A stretch of DNA of 52,104 nt from DAOUMU01 sp034409055 (lineage in GTDB: Bacteria > Chloroflexota > Anaerolineae > 4572-78 > J111). Below are positions 1-8,139 of this stretch, piece by piece (within the stretch, counting starts at the first letter, position 1; every line of letters begins with the position of its first letter). The notes beneath the pieces are model-generated. The model was not told the origin of the DNA. It searched no databases and worked only from the letters and a program-made list of their open reading frames with translations. Location of the stretch: positions 1 through 52,104 of the forward strand of contig DAOUMU010000348.1 in the NCBI GenBank assembly GCA_034409055.1, written 5' to 3'. The position numbers were made by a program, and so were the translations under genes.

Positions 1-24
1 CCGAAAAAATAATTGTCCCAACTC

Positions 25-96
25 CGTGAAACGTGAAGCGTGAAACGTGATGTTTTTACGCCATAAACCCTCACGTTTCACGTTTTACGCTTCACG
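25..96. repeat. Heptad-period inverted repeat (hairpin) d
   Basis: The left arm (25-50) is built from 7-bp units CGTGAAA/CGTGAAG. The right arm (71-96) is the inverted version with units such as TTTCACG. The loop is about 20 bp. No coding potential was seen in 1-281. It is one of six intergenic hairpins in the window whose arms have a 7-bp period although their sequences differ. Confidence 0.8.
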
Positions 97-159
97 CCGC
101 CGAAAGTTTTGGGATGATTTAAATTTCAGAACTCCCTAAATAACTTATCCATTTCGCTC

Positions 160-212
160 GGCCCGGATTGCCAAATCCGGGCCATAAACCGCTGGATTGC
201 CAAATCCAGCGG
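160..212. repeat. Twin hairpins with common GGATT-GCCA-AATCC core
   Basis: Two perfect 10-bp stems lie side by side: 160-169/174-183 and 189-198/203-212. Both have the same loop GCCA and the same inner stem GGATT/AATCC, but different outer stems (GGCCC versus CCGCT) that still pair. They lie downstream of the minus-strand gene ending at 282 and may act as its transcript end, although there is no clear T-run. A broken copy of the core (GGATTTGGCAAT) occurs near 36953. Confidence 0.7.
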
Positions 213-281
213 GAGCAAATGAGAAAGCTAATTAATTCTCATTCCTTACCTCAGCGGCGGGACGATTCCTTGATCAAAATA

Positions 282-557
282 CTACAGTAATTCCATCTTG
301 GCGCTGTTCATCCACTCTGCATCCGACTGTATGTCCGTTTTGTAGATGACCAGGTCCGCCTCCCACTGCGAATCCGTGAAGTAGACCACCTTGTCCGCTT
401 CGTTCTGGATGTCAGTGTAACACCAAATCTGGCTCTCTGTGGCTGCCCATTCATCCGGCGTTTCGTAGACGATCAGGTCAGCCTCCGAGCGGATGTCGGT
501 GACAAATACTTTCAGGTCCGCTGCGGATGCTACATCTGTTTTGAACAATTTCGGCAT
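282..557 (-). CDS. Small repeat protein, DUF6150-like
   Basis: A 91-residue protein of unknown function. Almost the whole chain is about six copies of a 13-residue repeat with consensus x-V-Y-x-T-D-x-x-x-E-A-D-L (for example the stretches starting KVFVTD, VVYFTD and VIYKTD). A regular beta-strand-turn structure is therefore likely. From memory this resembles the DUF6150 group of small bacterial proteins; I could not check this. There is no signal peptide or membrane segment, so it is probably cytoplasmic. The ATG at 557 has an AAGGAG site 7 bases upstream. It follows the membrane protein gene at 576-1283 on the same strand with an 18-bp gap and may be cotranscribed with it. Confidence 0.75.
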   Translation of the reverse strand: MPKLFKTDVASAADLKVFVTDIRSEADLIVYETPDEWAATESQIWCYTDIQNEADKVVYFTDSQWEADLVIYKTDIQSDAEWMNSAKMELL

Positions 558-575
558 TTGCTCATCTCCTTATTA

Positions 576-1283
576 TTACTTACTCTTAAAATCAACATGC
601 ACTCTTTGGATTTGCTCTTCAAGGTATAGAAGGAGTGTGTATATGAACAGAATAATGCCCCCCATTTCTAATGTTTCTTCTGTCGTATAAAGCATGGCAT
701 GGGTGAAGTTATAAATATCATACCGGAGCGCGTGCCACGCAGCCACCAGTTCCAATCCGGCAGCACCACCTATGTACAGTCCACCCGACAAAAGGAAAAG
801 CTTTTGATAGCGCGATGACAGATGCCAAAAAAAGCGCAGGTATGAAAGGGCAAGAACTATAAGCAATAAAGCAAAGGGAGCAACCCAGAGATAGGACTTC
901 CCAACGCCCCTAACGTTCGCCAGACGCGCTATATTGTGGCTAATCAACTCATGAAAGCGTGTTAGTTCGTCCACCGATAGATAAAGAAAAACAAGTGCCA
1001 GAAAGACCCAGTGACGCCGATAATCACTTGTCGATGAGCCCTTAGCAATCACCCCCAACAAGGCGGAGGCGCCCAGCAGTAAAAGCCCTGAAAAGTATGC
1101 TGGGAAGTTGCCTTCTCCGTTCAAGTCAAATTGATCAACAAGACCGAAGACGATCGGGTGACCAAGGATATAACGCAACACCTGCATGGCGACATTTGTT
1201 ATGACGAGTATCAGCGCGACAAACGCAAGAAGTTTGGCGATACTCAGTGGAGAGAACGTAATGGTAATACCTTTCTCGGACAT
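576..1283 (-). CDS. Six-helix integral membrane protein, unknown function
   Basis: A 235-residue hydrophobic protein with about six predicted membrane helices, at roughly residues 14-38, 60-82, 90-108, 130-155, 160-182 and 205-225. Charged residues inside or next to helices stand out: S-V-D-E-L-T-R-F-H-E after helix 3 and E-E-T-L-E-M before helix 6. These could bind a metal or a proton, but I do not recognise the family. The ATG at 1283 was chosen over a GTG at 1289 because AAGGA lies 7 bases upstream of it. It lies 17 bp downstream of the vWA lipoprotein gene. Confidence 0.75.
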   Translation of the reverse strand: MSEKGITITFSPLSIAKLLAFVALILVITNVAMQVLRYILGHPIVFGLVDQFDLNGEGNFPAYFSGLLLLGASALLGVIAKGSSTSDYRRHWVFLALVFLYLSVDELTRFHELISHNIARLANVRGVGKSYLWVAPFALLLIVLALSYLRFFWHLSSRYQKLFLLSGGLYIGGAAGLELVAAWHALRYDIYNFTHAMLYTTEETLEMGGIILFIYTLLLYLEEQIQRVHVDFKSK

Positions 1284-1300
1284 ATACACATCCTTTTCGA

Positions 1301-3085
1301 CTAGAAGTAACTACTAATAATCTCTAACACCTTCTGAATATTCTCCGGATCGCCGGACTGCACCCGGGTGGCGCTGGCCCGGGCGATGGCGTTCAGGGCG
1401 TTGATGTCGGCATCGCCGCCGTAGGCCACGGGAATGACGATGACCGGGTTGCGGTCTTCGCGGCCGGCGCTGATGATTTCGGCTACACTCTGAAGCGATA
1501 TCTGGCTGCTCGTATCCTGCCCATCGCTTAACACGACCACAGATTGGATCCGGTCATCCTCGTCGCCCCGGGAATTTTTAAGAATTTCGATGGCTTGTTG
1601 AATAGCGTCGTAGAGGGAGGTGTCTCCGTTGGCGTCAAGCGTCGCTATCTGATCGGTAATTTGTTGTTGGCTGCCTTCGGCCGAGGCCAACGGCGTCAGC
1701 ACGTTAATCGTGGTGTTAAAGCTAACCAGCCCGACCTGGTTTTGGAGCGGCATATTTTCCACAAAGACCCTGGCCGCTTCTTTGGCCTGGTCAATCTTAC
1801 TGCCCGCCATCGAGCCGGAGGTGTCAATGACCAGCAGCACGTCAGCCTGCTTTTTGACGAATTGCCAACTGGCCTGTACGGCGGCGATCACTTCGGGATC
1901 GGGCACCTCCAGAATGGTGGTCGGTTGGCTGGGGTCAACGCCCAGTTCCGGGGCAATGGGATAACCGACGGTAACGCTGGGATTGGCCGGCCGGAAGCCA
2001 CTTTCCATCACCTTTTGTTGAACGGCCTCGCTGCGGATGAACTCGGTAAAGACTTTGGCCGCGGCCCGCTGTTCATCCGTCACCCAATCGGCCTGGGGGA
2101 TAGCGAAGGGGTGCTCGTGCCAGAAAGTACCCTCTTTGGGGTAGAGGGCCACCAATTTCTCCGGGGGTTGGTAAACGGTTTTACCCTGGTTAATATAAAT
2201 CAGGTCGTTCTCTTCCAGGGCCACAAAATCCAGGTAATCCGGCCCCTGGGCGATATACTCCTTGAATTCGGTCGTTCGTGAGGAGTAATGGCGAATCAAT
2301 TCTTCGATGTCACGTACCCCCTGTTGCACCCGGTTGTCATTAACCTGGTCCAACGTCAAGCGGCGGAAATCAGAAACGTCGCTGTTGTAACGGGCGCTGG
2401 CGTAAAACTCGCCAATCAGGGTCGATAGAGCCGTCGAACTGATGAACGGGTCGGTGTGACCGTAATAAACCGTGGTCCGGTTGCCGGGAATATTGTAATC
2501 GGCCCAGCCATTGGGCGAGTTGATTACGGCCAACAACTCTTCCCAGCCTACCGTTTCGCTGCCGGTCTTATCCTGAATGGCCTTGAGCCGGCTTTCCCAA
2601 ATGGCCATAACCACCGGCGCCAGGGCCGTGGGGGGACTGTCGGCCAGGTCGAATATCTGGCGGCCGGTCTGGAAGTTGACCAGGGCCAACCAGTGACTGA
2701 CCGAGGGAGCAAAGATGGTCGGTCGGGCCACGTTGACATTATTGGGGGCAATGATAGCGTTGATAATGCCCTGGGCAATCTGGCCCGACGAACCCGGTCC
2801 CCCCTTGACACAGATAGGTTGTTCACCTTCGGCCAGGGGCTGGCCGGTGACCGGGTTGCGTCCCTCGTTGTAAGCCTGGTTAAACTGGTTGATCCCGTCG
2901 TAAATCTCCCCAGCCAGGTACAGTTCTGACTCAGGGGCGTAGATGATCTCAATTTCCACGGCATTCTGGGCACATTGGAAATCACTGTCTTGGCTCAGGG
3001 AAATATCCCCACCCCCGTCACCACCCAGCGAGCAGGCCAGAGCCATTAGCACAGGAAACAGGATAAGTAATAGTTTTTTCGACAT
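1301..3085 (-). CDS. Lipoprotein with solute-binding-like domain fused to vWA domain
   Basis: A 594-residue probable exported lipoprotein. The N-terminus has a short hydrophobic segment ending in a lipobox, L-A-C at about residue 18. Residues about 35-395 resemble a type 2 periplasmic solute-binding fold (I-Y-A-P-E-S-E start, P-F-A-I-P-Q hinge-like motif near the end). The C-terminus is a von Willebrand A domain with an intact MIDAS: D-T-S-G-S at about 421-425, T at about 489 and L-S-D-G at about 519-522. The start at 3085 was preferred to an upstream ATG at 3121 because GGAGG precedes it and the signal sequence begins there. It lies 50 bp from the second binding-type protein at 3136, so the two probably form an operon. 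The ligand is unknown. The vWA part suggests divalent-metal-dependent protein binding at the cell surface. Confidence 0.85.
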   Translation of the reverse strand: MSKKLLLILFPVLMALACSLGGDGGGDISLSQDSDFQCAQNAVEIEIIYAPESELYLAGEIYDGINQFNQAYNEGRNPVTGQPLAEGEQPICVKGGPGSSGQIAQGIINAIIAPNNVNVARPTIFAPSVSHWLALVNFQTGRQIFDLADSPPTALAPVVMAIWESRLKAIQDKTGSETVGWEELLAVINSPNGWADYNIPGNRTTVYYGHTDPFISSTALSTLIGEFYASARYNSDVSDFRRLTLDQVNDNRVQQGVRDIEELIRHYSSRTTEFKEYIAQGPDYLDFVALEENDLIYINQGKTVYQPPEKLVALYPKEGTFWHEHPFAIPQADWVTDEQRAAAKVFTEFIRSEAVQQKVMESGFRPANPSVTVGYPIAPELGVDPSQPTTILEVPDPEVIAAVQASWQFVKKQADVLLVIDTSGSMAGSKIDQAKEAARVFVENMPLQNQVGLVSFNTTINVLTPLASAEGSQQQITDQIATLDANGDTSLYDAIQQAIEILKNSRGDEDDRIQSVVVLSDGQDTSSQISLQSVAEIISAGREDRNPVIVIPVAYGGDADINALNAIARASATRVQSGDPENIQKVLEIISSYF

Positions 3086-3135
3086 GATTTCATCCTCCAT
3101 AAATTGTTTGTAATTATTCACCTAAAATAATGTCA

Positions 3136-4149
3136 TTACCGCAGTTCCCGCTCGGCCCAACGGAAGAGGGTCAGCACGGCCTGGTCATCTGCCTGCACGC
3201 TGTTGGGGACGCTTGCGCCGGCTCGCTCAAGGGAGAGCTCAGCCAGGGCGTTTTGTTGGGCTTCACTCAACAGGAAATCTCGAAAGGCCACGGCGGCCTG
3301 TTGGCTTTCCGGGGTGGCCTGGGTGCCGTTCCAGATGGCAAAGGGGTAATCCAGCGTGATATTGAATTGAGCCGGGATGATGGAAAAATCAGGGCGATTT
3401 TGCAGCCCGACCTGCTGCCAGGAAGCCTGGGTCAGCAGGCCGGCATCACCGACAGAGGCACCCCGGGTGGCAAAAGCTTCGGCCGGCCTGGATAGGGTCA
3501 AACTACCCCGGGCGCTTTCTTTCAAGGTTTCGCTCAACCACGGTTCGGCACTGCGGGCATCGGCCCCGGAAAGCGTTTGGCTGTTGTGGTAAGCAGCAGC
3601 AGCCGAGATAAGCGCGGCCAGCCCTTCAGCCGAGTTGCGCGGCAGGGCAATTACTACTTTCAGACTGCTGTCCGGTTCAATAGCCCGCTCATGCAGAGCG
3701 ACCCAGGTCAGATCGCCGTACTGCTGAATGAACTCCTCTTTCCGGTTGTTGAACACTCCCCAGGCCAGGGAGGTGCTGGCCACAGAACGAGCGTCGTCAA
3801 ATTGCAGGCCACTATTACGGGCCATCTCTACGACAAACGTCGCCTCGGCCAGCCAGGCCACGGGGGGACTCGTTTGGGGAGTGCTCGTAAATTGGGCTTC
3901 GGGAGGAATTAGGTCGTCTGCGGCGATAACTTGAACCTGTGTCTTGGGATTCGCCTGGTTAAAATCCTGGGCTGCTTTATCCACCCATGGCTTGATCGAG
4001 GGGGCAACCACGACTTGAATAGAGATTTCCTGGGGAGCCGTGGGTAAATCCAGTGACTCGGCCAGCAAAGATCGCCCCAGAAACATACCAACAACGGCCA
4101 CAATGGCCAGACCAATGATGACAAAAAAGAGAGTTTTATTTGGCTGCAT
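3136..4149 (-). CDS. Membrane-anchored substrate-binding-like protein
   Basis: A 337-residue protein with one N-terminal hydrophobic segment (T-L-F-F-V-I-I-G-L-A-I-V onward, residues 5-25). It lacks a clear lipobox cysteine, so it is probably an uncleaved anchor. The remainder resembles a molybdate/iron-type periplasmic binding domain (Q-V-V-V-A-P-S-I-K-P-W and F-A-I-W-N-G-T motifs). The ATG at 4149 has AGGA at proper spacing; an ATG at 4158 lies too close to that site. It is the first gene of the pair with the vWA lipoprotein and may deliver a ligand to, or oligomerise with, it. No ABC permease or ATPase is adjacent, so a sensory or structural role is as likely as transport. Confidence 0.75.
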   Translation of the reverse strand: MQPNKTLFFVIIGLAIVAVVGMFLGRSLLAESLDLPTAPQEISIQVVVAPSIKPWVDKAAQDFNQANPKTQVQVIAADDLIPPEAQFTSTPQTSPPVAWLAEATFVVEMARNSGLQFDDARSVASTSLAWGVFNNRKEEFIQQYGDLTWVALHERAIEPDSSLKVVIALPRNSAEGLAALISAAAAYHNSQTLSGADARSAEPWLSETLKESARGSLTLSRPAEAFATRGASVGDAGLLTQASWQQVGLQNRPDFSIIPAQFNITLDYPFAIWNGTQATPESQQAAVAFRDFLLSEAQQNALAELSLERAGASVPNSVQADDQAVLTLFRWAERELR

Positions 4150-4353
4150 ACTCGGCATCCTTTGCCTGTGGGGTTAGATAAGATTATTATAACACATGTT
4201 GGGCGTGAAATGTAAAACTTGAACTATTTGCAGGTGTATTTCACTTTTGGGGCAAGTTTTGTGGGGTTGAGGCTTCAGCCGGAGATGTACAGGCTAAGAC
4301 CGGCTAATCCCACATTGTGGGTTCGAGGGGTAAAATCAACTTGAGCTATCCCG

Positions 4354-4431
4354 ATTAGAAATTAGAAAATAGAAATTAGAAGGATTGCCCACTCGTTTCT
4401 AATTTCTAATTTCTCAGTTTTCAATTTTCAG
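4354..4431. repeat. Heptad-period inverted repeat (hairpin) f
   Basis: The left arm (4354-4382) is made of 7-bp units TTAGAAA/ATAGAAA. The right arm (4396-4431) is the inverted version, including diverged units TTTTCAA and TTTTCAG. The rest of the 4159-4471 intergenic stretch shows no gene. It contains a TGAGGCTTCAGCCGG segment near 4268 that resembles the terminator stem at 36940. Confidence 0.75.
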
Positions 4432-4471
4432 CATCCTCTTACCCCTCAAATCCGTGTTGAGCCATAATGTA

Positions 4472-5458
4472 TTACCCCTTCTCTCGCCTTTTTGAGCCGC
4501 GCCGTTCACGGCGACCGGAGGGGTTGCCGTCTTGATTGGCCTGATTTTGGGCCAGGACTTCGGCCAGGGGCGGCGGTTCAAAATCTTTCAGGGCTGCTTT
4601 CAGCGATCTGATGTGATCAGGATTGCTGCCACAACACCCGCCCAACATCTTCACATGTTGGGTGCCAAATTTTAAGGCATAATCGGCCATAACCTCCGGC
4701 GTGACATCATAGACCGCCTCAATGCCACCTGCTTCCAGCCGGGGTAAACCGGCATTTGGCTTGGCAATCAAGGTGACCTCGGGGGCGGCGGTGCGCATAG
4801 CCGTCAGAGCTTGCAGGTTCTCTTCCAGGGTGCGACCACAATTGACCCCCACGGCCAACACGTCCAGAGCCCACAACGCTTTGACCGCTTCTTCCGGGCG
4901 AACACCCATCATCGTGCGCCCATGCATGTCAAAACTCATCGTCACCGTCACCGGCAAATCGGTGGCTTGATGAGCGCCGACAATGGCTGCTTTGGCTTCC
5001 TGTAAGTCGCTCATCGTTTCGACGTGGATGCCGTCGGCGCCACCTTCGGCCAGGGCCGCCGCCTGCTCGGCAAAATATGCCACAGCTTTATCGTAGGTCA
5101 ACTCACCCATCGGCTCCATGAGCTGGCCGGTGGGACCAATCGATCCCAGTACCAACACCTTATCTCCGGCTACCTCGCGGGCCAGTTTGGCCGCCGCCAG
5201 GTTGATGTCATGTGTTAGATGTCCGCTCCCTTCCATATCCAGGCGCGGACGAGAGCCGCCAAAGGTGTTGGTTAAAATGGCATCCGAACCGGCCTCAACG
5301 TAGGCTTGATAATGTTTTTTGACCGCTTCGGGATTCTCCAGGTTCCATAACTCCGGGGCCCTGCCGGCCGGCAATCCCATTTTTTGCAGTTGGGTGCCGG
5401 TCGCTCCATCCATAACAATGATCCCCGGTTCGGATAGTTTTTGTCGTAAATCAGGCAT
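4472..5458 (-). CDS. Homocysteine S-methyltransferase (stand-alone)
   Basis: A 328-residue (beta/alpha)8-barrel methyltransferase that transfers a methyl group to the zinc-bound thiolate of homocysteine to make methionine. The three zinc ligands are visible: C207 in G-V-N-C-G, and C275-C276 in G-G-C-C-G. The start D-G-A-T-G-T-Q-L-Q is typical of the Pfam S-methyl_trans family. The chain ends after this domain with a charged R/K-rich tail. The folate-, cobalamin- and activation domains of full MetH are therefore absent. The methyl donor (methyl-folate via partner proteins, S-methylmethionine or betaine) cannot be decided here. The ATG at 5458 is preferred over an upstream in-frame start at 5575 because GAGG precedes it and homology begins there. 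No SAM or B12 riboswitch was recognised upstream. Confidence 0.88.
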   Translation of the reverse strand: MPDLRQKLSEPGIIVMDGATGTQLQKMGLPAGRAPELWNLENPEAVKKHYQAYVEAGSDAILTNTFGGSRPRLDMEGSGHLTHDINLAAAKLAREVAGDKVLVLGSIGPTGQLMEPMGELTYDKAVAYFAEQAAALAEGGADGIHVETMSDLQEAKAAIVGAHQATDLPVTVTMSFDMHGRTMMGVRPEEAVKALWALDVLAVGVNCGRTLEENLQALTAMRTAAPEVTLIAKPNAGLPRLEAGGIEAVYDVTPEVMADYALKFGTQHVKMLGGCCGSNPDHIRSLKAALKDFEPPPLAEVLAQNQANQDGNPSGRRERRGSKRREKG

Positions 5459-5600
5459 TTCATTGACCTCACTTAGCAATGATAATAATATCTTACTGTT
5501 GTTTAACCCAAACGGCAAAAGAGACCGGGCAATATGTGTTGGCTTGTGCGTATTTGGGGGGTGGGGTAAAATCACGGACGGTGGCTATTCACCACACCCT

Positions 5601-5775
5601 GGAATCACGTAGCCGGGGCATCCCTGGAATCACGTAGCCGAGGCATCCCCGGAATCACGTAGTCGAGGCATCCCTGGAATTACGTAGCCGAGGCATCCCC
5701 GGAATCACGTAGCCGAGGCATCCCCGGAATCACGTAGTCGGGGCATCCTTGGAATCACGTAGCCGAGGCATCCCT
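5601..5775. repeat. Seven-copy 25-bp tandem repeat
   Basis: Seven exact-length 25-bp units run back to back at 5601, 5626, 5651, 5676, 5701, 5726 and 5751. The consensus starts GGAATCACGTAGCCGAGGCA and ends TCCCC. Most units differ from the consensus at one to three positions (C/T in AGCCG, A/G in GAGGC and the last base). There are no spacers, so this is a minisatellite and not a CRISPR array. It lies between the divergent homocysteine methyltransferase and D-2-hydroxyacid dehydrogenase genes. Confidence 0.92.
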
Positions 5776-5847
5776 ATGCCTCGGCGGCAGGGCATGGGGA
5801 TGCCCTGCCTACAGTAAATTGGGAGGATGCCCTGCCTACAGTAAATT
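5762..5847. repeat. Palindromes and 27-bp-spaced direct repeat
   Basis: The last tandem unit runs into a hairpin formed by CCGAGGCAT and ATGCCTCGG. Next comes GGGCAT-GGGG-ATGCCC. After that a 23-bp direct repeat beginning GGATGCCCTGCCTACA appears twice, at 5798-5820 and 5825-5847. The second copy ends one base before the AGGAG ribosome binding site of the gene at 5861. The CCTACA end resembles the TGTAGG/CCTACA palindromes near 34943, 39594, 42121 and 44281. Confidence 0.8.
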
Positions 5848-5860
5848 AGGAGATTGACTC

Positions 5861-6880
5861 GTGGTCGAACAAATCACTCTGCTGAGCCTGCTCCGTTTTT
5901 CTGAAGCCCAGTTAAATAAATTGCGCGCCGTTTCGTCCCGGCTGGATGTACACCAGATCACCGATGCTTCGTTTGAGGAGTTGCCCGAAGATTTACGCAA
6001 CCGGGTGGAGATTCTGTATGGCTGGGGCAGGCACCTGAATGAGGCCCATCGCTTTCCCCGGTTGAACTGGATTCAAGCCCACAGCGCGGGCATTAATTAT
6101 CTGCTCGATAAACCGGTCTGGCAGAGCCAGGTGATTCTGACCACTTTAAACGGCGTCCATCCGGTACCTATGGCCGAACATGCTTTAGCCATGATGTTGG
6201 CCTTTCGCTGGAAGCTGCTGGAAATGTTCCGCTTTCAAGCCCGGTCAGAATGGCCTGAAGGACGCTGGGCTCTGTTTTCCAGGCCGGAGTTACGCGGCAG
6301 CACCCTGGGCCTGGTGGGGTATGGGGCCATTGGCCGGGAGTTGGCCCGGCAAGCCCAGGCCCTGGGGATGCGGGTGCTGGCGGTCAATCGCTCCGGACAG
6401 CGTCGCCCGTACTTCGGTTTTATGGAGCCAGGTATTGGTGATCCTGAAGCCGTTATTCCCGAAAAGATTTACCAGACCGGCTATTTGCTGGACATGTTGC
6501 CCCAATGTGACTACGTGGTGGTTTTGGTTCCGCTGACTCCGGAAACGCACCATCTTTTTGGGGCTAAGGCTTTTGCCAGCATGAAAGAAAGTGCCTTCTT
6601 TTTCAATCTGGCCCGAGGCGGGCTGGTGGACGAAACGGCCTTAATTGCCGCCTTACGCCAGGGACAAATCGCCGGGGCCGGGCTTGACGTTTTTGAGAAA
6701 GAGCCACTCTCCTCAGAAAGTGCGCTCTGGCAGATGGAGAATGTCATTATCTCGCCCCACGTGTCCGGCTTTACGCCGAAGTATGATGATCGGGCCAGTG
6801 ATCTATTTGCCGAAAATCTGCGGCGTTATTTAGCTGGCGAACCGCTGTTAAATCTGGTTGATCGGGAGAGAGGCTATTGA
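5861..6880 (+). CDS. D-isomer-specific 2-hydroxyacid dehydrogenase
   Basis: A 339-residue cytoplasmic NAD(P)-dependent enzyme that interconverts a 2-keto acid and a D-2-hydroxy acid. The nucleotide-binding motif V-G-Y-G-A-I-G is at 152-158. The catalytic triad is visible as R252 (A-R-G-G-L-V-D-E), E281 (D-V-F-E-K-E-P) and H300 (I-S-P-H). An insertion of about 25 residues after the first Rossmann strand (R-P-Y-F-G-F-M-E onward) is typical of phosphoglycerate-dehydrogenase-like proteins of unknown substrate. It starts with GTG at 5861, with AGGAG at 5848-5852. Its stop overlaps the start of the HAD gene by 4 bp, indicating translational coupling. The substrate cannot be read from sequence. Confidence 0.9.
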   Translation: MVEQITLLSLLRFSEAQLNKLRAVSSRLDVHQITDASFEELPEDLRNRVEILYGWGRHLNEAHRFPRLNWIQAHSAGINYLLDKPVWQSQVILTTLNGVHPVPMAEHALAMMLAFRWKLLEMFRFQARSEWPEGRWALFSRPELRGSTLGLVGYGAIGRELARQAQALGMRVLAVNRSGQRRPYFGFMEPGIGDPEAVIPEKIYQTGYLLDMLPQCDYVVVLVPLTPETHHLFGAKAFASMKESAFFFNLARGGLVDETALIAALRQGQIAGAGLDVFEKEPLSSESALWQMENVIISPHVSGFTPKYDDRASDLFAENLRRYLAGEPLLNLVDRERGY

Positions 6881-7608
6881 TTAAGGGCATTATTTTTGAC
6901 CTGGGGCATACCCTGGTGCGCTTTACCGGCGACTGGGAGACCGTCAAACGGCAAGGCGCTGAGGCGATGGCCACCTGGTATTTCAAGAAGAAACATATTA
7001 AGATAGACGCGCCGGGCTTGGTCGAAGCTTTCATTCGTGAGCGGGAGGCTGGCCGCCAGATTGCCTACCAAACCCAAACGGAGGTGGTCGCCCAGCAGAG
7101 TTTGCGCGACGCTCTGGAAACAATCGGGGCGCCAGCCTCGACCAAGTCGCTGGTCGAGGCAGCAATTAAAGTCTATTTTGGGCCGGAAGAAGCGACCTGG
7201 CAAAGTTACCCCGATACCCTGGACACACTCAAATTGCTTAAAACACAGGGCTACCGGCTGGGACTTTACTCCAACGCCACCGATGATCCTTTTATCCAGC
7301 GATTGGTTAATCGAAACGGCCTGCGTCCCTGGTTATCCCCTACCTTTAGCTCGGCCGGGTGGGGGTGGCGTAAACCTAAACGAGAGCCGTTTGATTTAAT
7401 TGCTCGGCGCTGGGGGCTACCCCCCCAGGAAATTGTGGTGGTCGGTGACACCCTGCCGGCCGACATCTTGGGAGCTCAGAACGCCGGCATGCACAGCATT
7501 CTGGTCACCATGGACGAAGCGCGCGCCAATGCCGACCACCGCCATATTCGACCTACTACGGTGGCCGGGGGTTTGTCGGAATTGCCGGGGATTATCGCGG
7601 AATTGTGA
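6877..7608 (+). CDS. HAD-superfamily hydrolase, phosphatase-like
   Basis: A 243-residue HAD-like protein starting at TTG 6877, inside the TGA of the preceding gene. Motif I reads I-F-D-L-G-H-T-L, so the nucleophile D8 is present but the usual second Asp is Gly. Motif II is the Ser of L-Y-S-N-A-T. Motif III is the Lys of R-K-P-K-R. Motif IV is V-V-V-G-D-T-L-P-A-D. A helical cap lies between residues about 20 and 100. Some active HAD phosphatases (YihX-type) also have D-L-G, so loss of activity is not implied. The tight coupling to the 2-hydroxyacid dehydrogenase suggests they act on related, possibly phosphorylated, small acids. Confidence 0.85.
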   Translation: MIKGIIFDLGHTLVRFTGDWETVKRQGAEAMATWYFKKKHIKIDAPGLVEAFIREREAGRQIAYQTQTEVVAQQSLRDALETIGAPASTKSLVEAAIKVYFGPEEATWQSYPDTLDTLKLLKTQGYRLGLYSNATDDPFIQRLVNRNGLRPWLSPTFSSAGWGWRKPKREPFDLIARRWGLPPQEIVVVGDTLPADILGAQNAGMHSILVTMDEARANADHRHIRPTTVAGGLSELPGIIAEL

Positions 7609-7612
7609 GCAG

Positions 7613-7679
7613 GAGCGGAAAGCGGAAAGCGGAGAGCGGTACTTACGCTTCCCGCTCTCCGCTCTCCGTTCTCCGCTCC
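7613..7679. repeat. Heptad-period inverted repeat (hairpin) e
   Basis: The left arm (7613-7639) is made of 7-bp units AGCGGAA/AGCGGAG. The right arm (7651-7679) is the inverse, with units CTCTCCG/CTCCGCT. The loop is 11 bp. It sits just after the HAD stop codon and ahead of the small membrane protein gene. Confidence 0.85.
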
Positions 7680-7713
7680 CTGCTTCACGACCCACGACCC
7701 AGGAGTTAATATC

Positions 7714-8130
7714 ATGTCTCAAAACATCCGTTATAGCGTTCGTAAAATCAATACCCTGCCTTTGGCTAAATTTGGCTGCCTCTTGGGTGGGGTGGCTATG
7801 CTGTTGCCGGGCCTCATCTGCGCCGTGGGAGCGACTCAGATCGTTGCCGCCTTGCGCCGGTTTTTGGAGAATTGGCAGGCGTCGGAAGTGGACCTGCTGG
7901 GGTTGGGGGTGCCGGTTGAGTTCGATTTTATCACCTTGTTGGGCCTGGAGACGGCCCAGACACTACTGATTCGCCTGGACGACCAACGTTTTACGCTGAT
8001 CCTGCTCATTATTTTGGTCAGCGTGATCGGCGGTGGTTTTCTGATAGCTATCATCGTCTTGCTTCTGGGCTGGATTTACAACTTGCTGGCTGCTTTAACC
8101 GGCGGTCTGGAAGTGGAGTTGCGACAGTAG
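7714..8130 (+). CDS. Small membrane protein, two helices
   Basis: A 138-residue protein of unknown function. It has a hydrophobic segment at about residues 16-42 (G-C-L-L-G-G-V-A-M-L-L-P-G onward) and a second at about 92-122 (F-T-L-I-L-L-I-I-L-V onward). The roughly 50-residue stretch between them is presumably outside or cytoplasmic. AGGAG lies about 7 bases before the ATG at 7714. The next gene starts 9 bp after its stop, so it is probably in one transcript with the PyrK-like gene. I recognise no family. Confidence 0.7.
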   Translation: MSQNIRYSVRKINTLPLAKFGCLLGGVAMLLPGLICAVGATQIVAALRRFLENWQASEVDLLGLGVPVEFDFITLLGLETAQTLLIRLDDQRFTLILLIILVSVIGGGFLIAIIVLLLGWIYNLLAALTGGLEVELRQ

Positions 8131-8139
8131 AGTTATGCT

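Noticed and set aside
1544..2281. Long plus-strand open frame opposite the vWA lipoprotein
   Set aside because: The opposite strand encodes intact domains with a good start site; this frame has no ribosome binding site or motif.
5601..5775. Possible CRISPR array
   Set aside because: The 25-bp units are directly adjacent with no unique spacers, and no cas gene is in the window.
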